Part shown: piece after piece, positions 22,080-34,169 of the stretch
Numbering within the stretch: position 1 is the stretch's first letter
Layout of the letters: the number at the start of each line of letters is the position of its first letter
Source of the DNA: Asterias rubens
Lineage: Eukaryota > Echinodermata > Asteroidea > Forcipulatida > Asteriidae
DNA length: 64,000 nucleotides
Direction of reading: 5' to 3'
NCBI RefSeq assembly: GCF_902459465.1
Contig: NC_047077.1
Location: forward strand, 4,340,001-4,404,000
The notes under the pieces: generated by a model
Told to the model about the DNA's origin: nothing
Database searches by the model: none
What the model saw: only the letters and a program-made list of their open reading frames with translations
Program-made: the position numbers and the translations under genes

Positions 22080-22914
22080 AGAACAGGGTTACCAGCCGAA
22101 ATACCTAAAAAAAAAACCAAGATAATTAGCACCCATACTGACAAGTCAGCTGCAAACATTGGGTGGTGTGGGTTAATTTGTACACCTGGCTAAAGAGAAG
22201 CAATTTATGGTTGATGTGTTAACTTGGGAACAGTACACGCCAAGCAATGCAAGCATGACCTCAAAAACAGGATAAGCACCCTCATACTGACAAGTCAGAT
22301 GCAAACATTGTGTGGGTTCATTTGTACACCTGGCTATACAGAGAAGCAATTTATGGTAGATGTGTCACACTCGGGAGCAGTACACGACAAGCTTGACCTG
22401 CAAAAACAGGATAAGCACCAACAAACTGACAAATCGGCTGCAAACATAATGTGCGTTAATTTGAACAAGTGGCTATAGAGAAGCAATTTATGGTAGATGT
22501 GTCTAAATGGGGAGCAGTACACAACAAGCATGACCACAAAAAAAACCAGGATTACATGTAGCACCCACACTGACAAGTCAGCTGCAAACATGTGGGTTAA
22601 TTTGTGCACCCGGCTATAGAGAAACAGTTTATGGTTGATGTTTTTAAATGGGGAGCAATACATGTCAAGCATAGCCTCAAAAAACAGGATTAGCACCCAC
22701 ACTGACAAGTCAGCTGCAAACATTATGTGGGTTAATTTGTGCACCCAACTATAGAGAAACAATTTATGGTTGATGTGTCTAAATGGGGAGCAATACATGC
22801 CAAGCATGACCTCCAAAACGGGATTAGCACCCACACTGACAAGTCAGCTGCACAAACATTGTGCAGGTTAATTTGTACACCTGGCTACAGAGAAGCAATT
22901 TATGGTTGATGTGT
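22080..22914 (+). repeat. Tandem array, 133-150 bp unit, about six copies
   Basis: The word CTGACAAGTCAGCTGCAAACAT recurs at about 22139, 22289, 22426, 22570, 22704 and 22837. Each unit also holds GAAGCAATTTATGGTTGATG and GCCAAGCATGACCTC. A last partial unit continues after the MITE at 22919-23295. The 166-codon minus-strand frame across it is a repeat artefact. Confidence 0.9.
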
Positions 22915-22918
22915 TTAA

Positions 22919-23295
22919 AGGCAGTGCACACTATTGGTAATTACTCAAAATAATTATCAGCATAAAACCTCACTTGGTAACAAGTAATTGGGAGAGGTTG
23001 ATGGTATAAAACATTGTAAGAAACAGCTCCCTCTGAAGTGGCATAGTTTTCGAGAAAGAAGTAATTTTCCACGAATTTGATTTTGAGACCTCAAGTTTAG
23101 AATTTGATGTCTCTAAATCAAGCATCTAAACGCACACAACTTCGAGTGACAAGGGTGTTTTGTTCTTTCATAGTTATCGCGCAACTCCGACGACCGATCG
23201 AGCTCAAATTTTCACAGGGTTGTTATTTTATGCATATGTTGATACAATAAGTGAGAAGACTAGTATTTGACAATTACCAATAGTGTCCACTGTCC
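22919..23295 (+). mobile_element. TTAA-1 MITE inserted inside the 135-bp tandem array
   Basis: TTAA at 22915-22918 and 23296-23299. The array sequence GTTGATGTGT... before it and ...GGAAAACAGTTCACGC after it rejoin in register with intact units, so this is a clean insertion with a TTAA duplication. Confidence 0.9.
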
Positions 23296-23364
23296 TTAAT
23301 TGGAAAACAGTTCACGCAAAGCACGACCTCCAAATACAGGATTTATTCCCCTTGGAGAAGAGAA

Positions 23365-23487
23365 GCAATTATAGTCAAGCATCTTTCTCAAAGACACAAG
23401 TGTCACAACCAGGAATCGAACCCACACTCTGAAGACTTAACCACCGGAAATTTGATGCTCTAGACCACTCAACCATCACACCCTGAC
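23365..23487 (-). mobile_element. tRNA-derived SINE (SINE-B)
   Basis: The reverse strand reads GGTTGAGTGGTCTAGAGCAT (A box region) and GTGTGGGTTCGATTCCTGG (B box), then GACACTTGTGTCTTTGAGAAAG, a conserved body word also found at 55140-55285. It is not a functional tRNA: there is no acceptor-stem pairing. Confidence 0.75.
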
Positions 23488-24229
23488 CAATCTGAAAATC
23501 CAACTTAAATGTTACATACAATTCTATCAACAAAGCCATTTCTGATGAAAGTAATTTTGAAGGATGATAACTCAATCTTTAAATATCGCAAGCTTTCCGA
23601 TAGAAAGATTAAAGAACAATCTCGTTGGGGTAATTTCCAAAGATAGTACAACCTTACCTTCAAGACAGGAATGATATAGACTTTGAACTATAAGACTCAT
23701 TCTACACAAAGAACACTATTGTTAACAATGTCTTCTTACCATCTTAATCAATTTATTTCAAATCATCAGTACATTTGTTTTGATACTGACAGTATAGTAA
23801 ATGGTTAAAGAAATGGACATTATACTAAACTTTCTGGTTTTAAACGCCAGACTGGTCAAAAGTGTAAACAGTACATTCCTCTCACAATGTAAAACAATGT
23901 TTACATTTTTTATACTAGTATCAAGAATCAGTCAATGAACTTTGGCTGAAGTTTAATTCATCGGAAAGTTATATCTACATGCCAAACCAGTGAACGTACA
24001 TGTCCCAACAATACATGACTTACACATGTATGTGTAGTCGCTTGTGGCATTGGAAAATCCAGCAATGCAATTGAAGTGTTGTAAAAAACAAAAATCAAGG
24101 GCTTTTAATTACCCTTAAAGATGCAGGAGAGTTTCTAACAATCATGACTTATCCAGTACCATTCAGGTTTGTAAACGTTGGTACATTAGGCCCAACACAT
24201 CTTAAACACAAACTATGCAGAAGTCATAA
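23488..24229. other. Intergenic stretch, no gene recognised
   Basis: AT-rich with no coding pattern. TTTATT at 23752-23757 could be a distant minus-strand poly(A) signal for MRPS14, but this is weak. Confidence 0.4.
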
Positions 24230-24855
24230 CAGCAATGATGAGAGGCCATCACCAAGAGGACCACAGGTCCAATATGATCAGAGGTCATTTCCAAGATGAT
24301 TGGAGGTCAAGTCATTACCAAGATGATCACAGGTTCAAGATAATCAGAGGTTAATCTTACCAATAAGATCAGAGGTCATGACCATGTTGAACACAGGCTA
24401 TTACTACACTGTACATGTTCATGATCAGAGGTCATTACCTAGACGATCACGGGTCATTTTCTGCAGATGTCATTACCGAGATGACCTTTCTGCTCCAGAC
24501 AAACGTGTGCATATTATGTACAGTATTTTAACACTTCCACTTTGTTTGAAGAGGCCATAACAAACATGACGACATTTCCACTCCAGACAGACAGTAATTA
24601 AACATTTTCACTGTTTTGCAGAGGTTATTACCAGGGAAGACCTCTTTAATTTTGCAGAGGTCCTGTCCGAGCAAGATGATACTTCCACTTCCGCTCCAGA
24701 CATATAATAAAGCATCTGCAGTACCTGCGCTGTTTTGTGAAGAGGTCATTACCAAGATGACCTCTTCAGTTTTGCAGAGGTCAAGTCCAAGCAAGATGAA
24801 TATTCAACTCCAGACATATGATTAGCATCTGCAGCACTGTTTTTTGAAGAGGTCA
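24230..24855 (-). repeat. Degenerate tandem array derived from the MRPS14 3' end
   Basis: On the minus strand the words GCAGATGCTAATCATATGTC, TGGAGT, ACCTCTGCAAAAC and GGTCATCTTGGTAATGACC repeat with a period of about 110-120 bp, decaying away from the gene. The unit matches the last codons of MRPS14 (GATGCCAATCATATGTC ... GTCATCCTGGTAATGACC). Nearest the gene it is well kept; beyond about 24500 only GATGAT/AGAGGTCATTACC words remain. Confidence 0.8.
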
Positions 24856-27800
24856 TTACCAGGATGACCTCTGCACTCCGGACATATGATTGGCATCAGC
24901 AACTTGGCGCCACACGATACGACTGAGTCTCCAGCGGGGCAACACGGAGCGAGGCCTGGAGGTGATAGCACAGCGGTTGCGTTGTCGTATCCAGCAACTG
25001 TCCCTCGGAAAGGCCGCAATCTCACGGTCTGCTATCTCCTAGTGGGGTAGGAAAATCATTTGTGGATGAGTATTTTATGTCGCAGAGCAGAGATCTGCAT
25101 GAAACACTGAAGCAGAAATGCATCCCCAAATATTGGTGGGATTAAATCTATTGTGTTTTTTTTTCTTTTCACAGGACTCGAAAAAGTACAGAGTATACAG
25201 TGTTTTAAACACACATCGGTATATGGGTTCAAACAAAAATTAATATTCTTTATCCCCGATGCAAATTTAACATCTCTTATGCAGTACCCACTGCCAAAAC
25301 ATAGGATTCGAACTGCCTCTAACTATCGGGCAACCTCGGTAGTCTAGTTGGTAAGACACTGCTCTAGAATTGCAAGGGTCGTGGGTTCGAATCCCACCCA
25401 AGTAACATGCCTGTGATATTTGTTCACAGGACTCGGGAAAGTACTGAGTATACATTGCTAACACACATCGTTGTATGGGTAAAAAAAAAAAAAAAAAATT
25501 AATATTGTGTTTTACACAAAATGTATTGTCGTTTTGTGTCTGCTTTGTTATTGTTTACATGTAAATGCTTATCAGGAGGCCTACTTATAATGCAGATGTA
25601 ACGACTTTTTTATTTTGAGTAACAGTTAAGTCATGTTTGTTTTTCGCAGAGCAAGGTAAATTGGTTTGTGTAAAGCACGGTTTTGTAGTTATAAAGTAGT
25701 TTTACTTTATCTTTGAAATCAGCTCAGATTTGTATTTTGTTGTTTTATATTGACAAATAGAGGCACATATTTTTTACAAAGGCACATATTTTTTACAAGG
25801 GCCTATTAAACAATTCCTTGAGCTAGGCTTCCCAAACCACTGTTTCATTTATTTTTAACTTGGTGTTTACTATTTCTAGTAATATTATTACTTAGTCGGC
25901 AACAAAAAAGTTGAAATACAAACACATACAATGTAAGACATGTCATACATGAAGGACAGTCAAGATGAAAGATAAACTGTAAAACAAGTACCAATCAACA
26001 TGAATCTTGGAGGTCCCAGTATTTGTAGGTACGAACAAATGGGTGAAGAGAATAAGGTGGGGGTGGGGATGAGGTATGTCAGGAAGAAGGGGAGTGCCGG
26101 ATGAAAACCCTTAAGTTCAAACAAATCCAAATAATATATCCTACAAGCACATTTTGTTTATTAAACTACGCCAAGGAAAATTCCTTGTACATCTTTAAAC
26201 TGAAATGTGACCGTACATTTGTATCCTGCACAAAATTGTAGTTTTCCCCTGGCTAACGAACTGAGCATGGATGGTGTACAAACTAAAACTTACAACTGAA
26301 GCCAAACTTAGGCAGACAATTTAAAACAGAGCTCTCACAATAATATACGCAATATTCGAACTACACCCAAATTGTGAGCACTTGATCAAAAGGCAGAGGG
26401 AAGAGCAAATTAAATGACACTAAATTCACACTTTTTCCAGGCTCAAATTGGAGGGGAAAGACCTCAAGATGACCTGGCTTTGTGGCTCAAAACATTTCAA
26501 CAAGTTTCATCTCTACCAAAACGGAATCAAACAAGAAACCAATTTACGACACAGTCTAACACCTGAGTTGCTTTTATAGAAAAGACAAGCCCTAGAAAAG
26601 ACCTCATTACTACTCAACAGAATGTAACGATATTTGTAAGACTCAAAGTCAACAATTAGGCCTAAAGATCATTTTTATTTGTCACGATTTGCTCAAATGA
26701 AAAACACAAGACTGTCGAACTTGTCCGTTTTTAAATTTAAAATCACTGGTCTCAGGCCTGCGCTCCAGTGTTTAAGTTTTGAGTCTGCTTTTCCATTTTT
26801 GTTTCCATTTTTTAACAGATCTTTACAGCTAGTGAGGTGTGATTTGACAAAAATATGAACCATGTGGTCACTGAGAGTAGCGAGGCAAGCCACCTTATGT
26901 TTGAAGGGGACAGGAAAACACCAACATAAGAAAACATGCATCCTGTTTGTACACTGTAATAGTCATTGCTACAAAAGGTTGCTTTTGCATCTCAACATAC
27001 ATGTATGCCTACATTTCTACCTGCATGATACAACATTATGACAGACAGGCAGGTTTCGATTGTTTACAAATTCAAACAAATTGGACCCAGTTGTTACCGA
27101 TTAACAACATGGTCTTTGGGTGTGTGGCCGCGCGCCGTAGCAAATACTGTTTTACGATTTAAAACAAGTTTGGAGAATAATTGCACATAAATGATAATAC
27201 ATGTGATCTTATCTGTATCACCACCAATACTGCAATATCATAAAATCATTTTTGCTGATTACCACCCAGATAAATACAATCTTTATCTTCCTGGGCCACA
27301 CTTCAAAAAAACTGTAAGCACAAAAACAAGTTGCTAAACACAAAAAAAGCATTGCTTAACATAAACAGGATACCAGCCAAAATTCCATTAAATTTAGACT
27401 GTTGTGACTGGTACCCCGACTCAAATATTGCTTAGAAGTCTGTAATGAAATTTGGTCCTAAACATACACATACCTTAAGCTCATCTGGTAGGATGGTGTT
27501 CTTCCGTATGCAGTTGATTCGTCTCCTCTCGACGCCATACTCCTTGAAGAGCCTCCGTCGCTTGACATCGCGGAGCATCTTCCAGTCTGCATAGTAAGGT
27601 CTGGATGGCACTCTGTCTGGTTGGGAGAACACACTCAAGACGGGAAGCTGTGAACACTAAGATGTAAACGACAACAACGACATTGAACAGTTAAATGGTT
27701 ATACCCCTGCAAGCCAGTAGCTTTTTTTAACAACTCAGACACCCTCATCATTTATCAAAATTTTTAATTTTAACTTTGGATAACATTTATTTTGATATTA

Positions 27801-30109
27801 CAGAATGTGAATTGATGTCTCTGTTGCCCCTTGTCTTAGTGCCAGATTCTCTCGTTTTGATTTGTCATAACTTCCACCGCTAGAGAGGGCGCTGTAATTT
27901 ATCGAAATGAACCGCTCAGAACTTTACCATTAACACCATGCCCTTTTTTTGGCAGAAGTGTAAAAGTGACAAACTAAACAGAGAAGCGCAACAGGACCAC
28001 CTGACAACACTTGTTTGTGGAAGTCAGTTGAGTTGCTTTATAATGCCTTTGGCGCATGCTCATGTGGTCACAATGTCTAAAACGGAATCACCTGCAATTT
28101 GTTTTCCAGAATGATGGATTAAAAAAAAATATATTTTTTACTTTTGGTACATTGAAGGTTGGTCTATTTCACTCCATCTGTCGATGGTTAAACTTTCTAA
28201 ATTGTCTGCACGTGCCACTGAATTAGGCTACTGATCATGCTACTTTGTAGTTAGAAAATAAACTTTATACCCAGCATGCCCAGCAGCTGATTTCACGAAA
28301 CGCTATGATTAATCATATCTCGAGTTTGGACGAGTAACTCGTCCTAACTTGTATGATGGGTTCAATGCATCCTACGTCTATGGATACAGAACTTAACTCG
28401 TCCTAAGTCCTATTAGAATAAGATTAATCCTAAGTAAGAAAAATTTGGTGAAATCGACGCCAGAACGTCAGGTGGTCAGTGCAGAGAGTGCATGCAACAG
28501 ACACTGACACCATACATGTACAACCGCAGGGCAAGCCCTGCCCTGGGACTAGCTAGCAATTTTAGTGGAGTTCAACCTGGGCTAGTTATTGGCATGGGCT
28601 GCCGCCTTGCCAGCATGCCATTGGTCCTACTAAAAGCCGACAACACACCAACAACAAGTTTTAAACACCTAATAACTAGCAAATAAACCAAGGACTTATT
28701 AGAACTAAGTGTGCTTTGTATTAAAATATATAAACAGATATGTAATGTCAAAACTACGCGAAAAGTCTGAATTTTTAACCAGAAAAAAACTTGGCTTTTT
28801 TAAATCCACCTTTGCAAAAGGACTGGCTGAGGAGCTTTTCCCAAATCTAATGTGATGCTCTCGGACACTTGTAACCATCTGTTTCATAAAACAGTATTAG
28901 TGAATGCGTATACCAGCAAATCTTGTTAGTGTTATCCGACCCTGTTTTTAGTGTTGGCGTTAGTGTTAACACAGGTCCTCATGCAACTAAAAACGGTATA
29001 AAATAAGTTTGCGGTTGATTCAAACTGAAGAATTGGTGGCCTGTTTGATTTAAAATACTAAGCAGTGTGCTAAGCGGCAATCTTGAAAAAAAATAGTAAA
29101 TAGTAAATAATAAGGCCCTCATTCTCCTCTTTTTTTTTTTTATTTGGACAATCAACTGGTATTTTTTTTTGGATAACATTCCGTATGGCGCCACCACTTT
29201 TTCACTAATTTTTACAAAAAAGGATATCTCATTGAGGTAAATTAGATACTATATTATTTCATATCGAATGAAAAAGTGGTGGCGCCATACGGAAACTTTT
29301 CCTTTTTTTTTATTTGGCCTTATGATGCGGGCAAGATGGACTGGCGCTTACAACTCAATAGAGGGCCGGCATCAACTGTGCACACAGTGTGGTGAAGGTC
29401 TTCACATGACGCCCGCCCTCTGTTGTTGGTAAGTGCTAAATCTACCCGTATCGATATTTTATGGACTGGTCGAAAACCGTTTTTTAAGCCAAGATGGCGT
29501 CTGAGTTTGGTTTTTTTTTTCTGGTTCAGAATTCAGACTTTTCGTAAGGTTTTGCCATTTTATTTCTGCATAATTTCTGTTTATATAAAGCTTAGTTCTA
29601 AAAAATAAAATACTCATTTGGTTTATTTGATTTTGAGGTATTTGAAAGAGAAACTTATGTTTATGACATGTCATATGATATTATAGGATGATAGTGTGTG
29701 TTGTTGGCACTCTGGATGGACTTGTTGTCGTCGGCGTGTTGTCGGCACTCTGGATTTACGTTTACGTTGTCGGCTTTTAGTAGTACCCAATGCCATATTG
29801 CTTGCCTGTAACAAAAATTGAGCACCGTATGCGTACCACACCAGTCCACAACAACAGCACATGTTCAGCAACTTTTCATTGAGTTGACCAAATCAAAATA
29901 AGAAATAATGGTTGCTGCTTGGTCAAAAAAATAATGATTACACAACTTTGAAATGTGCTCAACCCTAAGCTATTGATACACATACATCGACAAACATTGT
30001 GTTTAGTTACTAACAACTTAATGAGAGAGAAAAACAATACCTTCTGGCCACTTTCATGGATGATAGACGTTACTTTCCTCAAAAGAGTTGCACAAATTCC
30101 GGACGCCAT
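24856..30109 (-). CDS. MRPS14: Mitochondrial ribosomal protein uS14m, MRPS14 (3 exons, 141 aa)
   Basis: Component of the small mitoribosomal subunit head, made in the cytosol and imported. Exons on the minus strand: 30109-30041, 27647-27474, 25038-24856; all phase 0 and GT-AG (AAG|GTATTG, CACAG|, AAG|GTATGT, CTAG|). Exon 1 gives a 23-residue basic, Ser/Thr-containing presequence-like start. Exon 2 carries [29 protein letters not shown]. Exon 3 carries [38 protein letters not shown] and ends GVQRSSW. These match the vertebrate MRPS14 pattern block by block in order, and the 141 aa are slightly longer than the human protein (about 128). The introns (2.4 kb each) hold MITEs and SINEs. The stop codon lies inside the first unit of a tandem array. 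All catalogue features of the family are present, so it looks functional. Confidence 0.93.
25174..25265 (+). mobile_element. SINE-A, 3' fragment in MRPS14 intron 2
   Basis: Contains GACTCG-AAAAAGTACAGAGTATACAGTG, ACACACATCGGTATATGGG and AAATTAATATT, but lacks the tRNA head. It lies just before a full copy. Confidence 0.75.
25328..25500 (+). mobile_element. SINE-A, best-preserved copy
   Basis: The tRNA-like head has an A box region (GGTAGTCTAGTTGGTAAGAC) and a B box (GGGTTCGAATCCCACC). The body is ACAGGACTCGGGAAAGTACTG, then a tail of about 18 A at 25481-25498. The Pol III promoter boxes look intact. Confidence 0.85.
25501..27473. other. Remainder of MRPS14 intron 2
   Basis: AT-rich with no repeat matched elsewhere in the window and no exon. 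Open frames of 60-80 codons here show no family features. Confidence 0.5.
28283..28462. mobile_element. FB-1 foldback element in MRPS14 intron 1
   Basis: Starts GCAGCTGATTTCACGAAACG and ends TTTGGTGAAATCGACGCC, with the inverted-word interior (GGACGAGTAACTCGTCC) of the family. Confidence 0.8.
28463..28989. other. MRPS14 intron 1, unassigned part
   Basis: Nothing coding or repeated is recognised. Confidence 0.4.
28990..29330 (-). mobile_element. Dispersed element in MRPS14 intron 1, inverted copy of 37976-38300
   Basis: The reverse strand contains AATACCAGTTGATTGTCC, AGAGGAGAATGAGGGCCTT and TTGATTCAAA / GGCCACCAAT, in the same order as near 38.0 kb. It is interrupted by the 29179-29294 palindrome. 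Ends are not fixed. Confidence 0.6.
29179..29294. mobile_element. Small palindromic MITE, 116 bp
   Basis: Arms TTCCGTATGGCGCCACCAC / GTGGTGGCGCCATACGGAA, plus TTTTTCA against TGAAAAA, give about 26 paired bases around an AT-rich loop. It sits inside the surrounding element. Confidence 0.8.
29331..30040. other. MRPS14 intron 1, part nearest exon 1
   Basis: No exon or matched repeat. A short local duplication (GTTGTCGGC / TTGGCACTCTGGAT) lies at about 29700-29775. Confidence 0.4.
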
Positions 30110-30526
30110 GTTTGCAAGATGAGCTCAGTAAACAACGCCCTCAAGTGTTTGGATTAAATAGTGCATGAGTGCACTTTTGATGAATAGCGCCACCGCTGAA
30201 CTTTTCATCCTCCATTATTTTGTTTTATTTTTTTATGCAGATCATGTTGGTTCGCCTCATCATAATAGGTTTACCGACTGGCAGAGTGGAATTTAATAAG
30301 AGCTAAAAATTTCGTACCGACTGCCATTTTATTCTTTTAATTAAGGTCAACAATTAGTATCCTCGCTGTCTGGAAGTAATTCTGTCTTGCTGCTTAGAAT
30401 TGCCATCCTCAAAAAAGAAATCTTGGATTTTTTTAAGGGTTCCCTTTTTTATTAAGAAGGAAAAAGACAAATTAATTTCCCCGTTGACTGAGCACAACGA
30501 AAGTGCCATTTTTTTAAAATAATGTA
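30110..30526. other. Upstream flank of MRPS14
   Basis: The likely promoter side of MRPS14, but no TATA box or other clear element, and no divergent gene start. Confidence 0.4.
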
Positions 30527-30938
30527 TAGGTTTTCTTGGTCAATTTCGGAAAATGAGCAGCCAATTAAAATCCATCAAGCTATTCTATTTCGCGCGAAAT
30601 CGAATGCTAGTGAAAAGGGTCATTCGATTTCGTTTTATGATTAGTCAAAATGTAATGTTGCGTCATTCGATTAAAAAAAAATGTTTTGTTAGTAATTCAT
30701 CAAAGCAGCGTTCAAATTCGCAGACGCTTCTTGAGGCGTCTGTGTCTTAAAAAAATGTTGATACGCTAAATTGAACAGAGTGCTAAAGGAATTTGTCTCG
30801 ACTCTAGTCTAAACGAAACTGAATGGCCAAATTCTAAATTTGAAACGCAGTGTCAACTGGAGAAGCAAAACACCTTTAATTCGAACGCATGGAAATGAAA
30901 TTGACTGCTAATTTGCCGAATTTGACCGAGAAAACCTA
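30527..30938. mobile_element. MITE with TAGGTTTTC ends, long copy (412 bp)
   Basis: The left end TAGGTTTTCTTGGTCAATTT pairs with the right end GAATTTGACCGAGAAAACCTA. The subterminal GAGCAGCCAATT faces AATTGACTGCT. A shorter relative is at 40806-40982. Confidence 0.8.
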
Positions 30939-31250
30939 CACTAAATAGGCCTACAGCCAGAAAACAAGTATTTTGGTGACAATCATGACCTACACCTGGC
31001 GTGTGCCTAGTACTTTTAGTAGAAGATGTGGTTGGTCGTGGGTGAGTAGGGCACGGTAATAGTTTGGAATAACAGTAACCTCGTAGTTGTAAAGTGAACA
31101 AAGACTCGTCACCTATAGTTTCCTCGAGTGGTCATCAGGAACACTGACATCTAAGTGAGATAGGCCTACTGTGTGCCACCATCCTTGTTGGTCAAAGATA
31201 AGAAGAAAAACAAAAAACAAGTGTTTTGAAGGGGGGGGGGGGGGCCGGGG
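30939..31250. other. Intergenic stretch with G run
   Basis: No gene seen. Poly-G of about 14 at 31231-31244. Confidence 0.4.
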
Positions 31251-31251
31251 G

Positions 31252-31606
31252 AATAGTGAGCACTATTGGTAATTACTCAAAATAATTATTAGCATAAAAC
31301 CTTACTTGATTCTGAGTATAGCTCAATGTGAGAAACAGCTCCCTTTGAAGTAACATAGTTTTCGAGAAAGAAGTAATTTTCCACGAATTTGATTTTGAGA
31401 CCTCAGAATTTAGAACTTGAGGTCTCGAAATAAGCATCTGAAAGCACACAACTTCGAGTGACAGGGGTGTTTTTTCTTTCGTTATTATCTCGCAACTTCG
31501 ACGACCGATTGAGCTCAAGTTTTCACAGGGTGTTATTTTGTGCATTATGTTGAGATACACCAAGTGAGAAGACTGTACATTGACAATTACCAACAGTGTC
31601 CAATGT
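31252..31606 (+). mobile_element. TTAA-1 MITE, diverged copy
   Basis: Starts GAGCACTATTGGTAATTACTC and ends GACAATTACCAACAGTGTCCAATG. Both TTAA sites are lost. Confidence 0.8.
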
Positions 31607-33764
31607 CTCAAAACAATAAATACACAATAATGAACTGGACATACCAATTGTTTTTACGTCATTCATTGTGCGATTGATTCATTTTTATTGTGCATGTTTG
31701 TGTGCATAGGCTTACTTAAATTCACACACTATTTACAGAAAAGTCTGAGTAAACTCAGGATTTCACAGAAATAAAGTATTATTCAAATTTAAAAAACATT
31801 CGAACTCTAAACACTTCCGGGTCACTGGTTGAACCGGATCCATCGGATGTCCAAGGGAAATCTGTCACCGTGGAGATTCCGTCCCCTATAATGGGAAATT
31901 AAAACGGGCTGAAGGAGGAAGATCTGGAGGCCTAACAGAAGAAGTTTGTAGGCCTACACAGTTTGGGGGACAGAATCTCCTGCTACACCGGGGCCCGTGG
32001 GCGGGGCCTGACCCCAATCTTGGGTCAGAATGAACCGGAATCATCGGTGTGTCAAAAATGACCAAGAAATTGGTCAACTCTGACCCGCGGGTTTTCAGAG
32101 TGAAACACAGGTGACCTTTACACAAGATCAACCGTACACATTTCAGAACATTTACAGAAAAAAAAATATTTTGAGTAGTTTATTGAAATTTGTTAAACTC
32201 AACAATACATTATTGACTTATCTCACTTAGGTACAATATCAAAAAGCTTCTACGCAATTTTTGTTACACACACCGTTCACACACCATTTTGCACAAAAAT
32301 TGTGACTTCTGAACTAACAGTGCTCTTATTTAAATGAAACCCGCATTATGTTATAACGAATTGCATCATATCACTGCAATTATCTAATCATAAACAAAAC
32401 TTGCTAATGAAAACTACGGAGCGAGTACCGAAACTACTTGTCCATATTACAAGATTATCTGAGCCCAAAACAGTGAACCAATACCTAGGAATAAGTTTAC
32501 TTGCCATGATACATTTTTTCACCAAGACATCTTTCTGATGCTATAGGTCTAGTAGAAGTCGACTTGACCAATACTTTCTTTGCCAAGGTAACCTTATCAT
32601 TTTAGAAGGTCGACTTGTCTCAATCATTTCTACGAACGGATAAGAGAAACATGGTGCAATTTTTGCCAAAAATGATTCGTTCAGCCTGTTCAACTGTGTG
32701 TGAATTCTGATGTTGTTTAACATTAAGTTTACACATTGCTTATTTATACAGGCGTTTGTTATGAAATGAATGGTTGAAAAGAAAAACCCCCAAAACCTAA
32801 ACGCTAACACCAATACAAGTCCCAAATTTTCACTCTCATAACCATCTGAAAATACGTTATTGTCGTGAAAATAGCATTATTTTCACTGCGGCTTGATTAA
32901 TTGGCAAAATAGAAAAAGAAAATAAACCAAGACAAAATGTACACAATAGTTCAAAGTTAAATTTAAACAAGGATCAAATTTTCCTTGTTTTCATTTAAAA
33001 TTTAAATGAAATTGTCACGATTTAGTTGAAAAATGTACAAGAAGATTTAAATGCATTTACTCTTCCGATTTGATTTACTTTAGTAGGCCTATACGTTATT
33101 TAGTATTGTGTGTACCGATTTTAGCACGAACTCCTTTAGGGGCAAGTTTACCTTTGGTTCTTGAAACCCTTCGATTGTTTTACTCCAATACAATAAAACT
33201 ATACTGTTAAAAATTACTTTCAAAAGGTGGTAGCTTGTTTTACATAACCCGCCGAAAATCTGGAGCGGTTATGTCCACGCAAGAATAATAATCGGTAGGT
33301 ATTCGGAATGAGAAACATTTCTGACGATTATTTATGAATCCCTCTCTCTAAAACCAAATTTCTTTCCATTAAATTGTTTCTAAAAAACTGCCGTGCTTCT
33401 TATACGCGTATAAGATTTGTTGTTTGTTTAGATTAGCAAAATGTATACCCTGCCTTTCAGGTCGTATCTGGCTGAAGTTCGGCTACGGCTGCGACTTATG
33501 GCTACAGCAACTATTAATACCGTTGGAGAAAATGCCATTTTCAGCAATCTAGAACATTGCATGTCAAAGCCCATGGTTTGGAAACGCAAATTAGATTGCA
33601 TAATCAACTTTGTTAACAGTGAACGAAATGGTAAAACTATAGAGAGGTAAATGATTAACGGTGTCCCAACTTGACAAATTTAAACCGGAAATAAAATGTG
33701 TACACAGACATCCGGACATCTGTGACATCTTTCATTTGTCAGGCTAAATATTACTCTTCTACCG
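31607..33764. other. Intergenic stretch, no gene recognised
   Basis: 31885-31990 repeats 8640-8760. 31995-32105 holds GGGTCAGAATGAACCGG...TTGGTCAACTCTGACCC, an inverted repeat related to about 42295-42352. 33205-33290 (CAAAAGGTGGTAGC ... TCTGGAGCGGTTATGTCCACGC) is an uninterrupted relative of the sequence around 40757-41000. Open frames of 70-95 codons are not convincing. Confidence 0.45.
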
Positions 33765-34123
33765 CGAAGGCACCGGACACCTTTGGTAATTATAAAGACA
33801 AGTATTCTCACTTGATGTATATCCAAGCATACATGCATAAAATAACAAATCTGTAAACATTATTCGGCTCTATAATTACTCATCGAAGTTGCCAGAGAAT
33901 AATGAAAGAAAAAAACAACCCTTGCTTGCACATTGTGTGCTTTCAGATGCATATTTTTTAGTGGGAAAATACCCCTTTCTCAAAAACTATGTTACTTCCG
34001 AGGTAGCCGTTTCTCACAATGTTTTACACTATCAACAGCTCTCCATTGCTCGCTACCAAGTAAGGTTTTGCTGACAAATCATTGTTTAGGGTAATTACCA
34101 ATAGTGTCCAGTGCCTCAAGGTG
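33765..34123 (-). mobile_element. TTAA-1 MITE, reverse copy
   Basis: Starts AAGGCACCGGACACCTTTGG and ends GTAATTACCAATAGTGTCCAGTGCCT. The interior has AATGAAAGAAAAAAACAACCC and GTAGCCGTTTCTCAC. Confidence 0.85.
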
Positions 34124-34169
34124 CCACACCGTCGTAACTTTCCTGAGCAATACTTTGAATTGGCAGACA

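Noticed and set aside
22334-22834. 166-codon minus-strand open frame with repeated segments
   Set aside because: Entirely inside the 135-bp tandem array; unit lengths differ and are not all multiples of three, and there is no family signature.
24822-25025. 67-codon minus-strand frame as a separate gene
   Set aside because: Wrong frame of MRPS14 exon 3; the correct frame matches the uS14m C-terminus.
25328-25420. tRNA gene
   Set aside because: A and B boxes are present but the stems do not pair as a tRNA, and an A tail plus sibling copies show a SINE. The same holds for 56752, 23365-23487 and 55140-55285.
31273-31647. 124-codon minus-strand frame
   Set aside because: Runs through a TTAA-1 MITE; similar frames appear in other copies of the family by chance.
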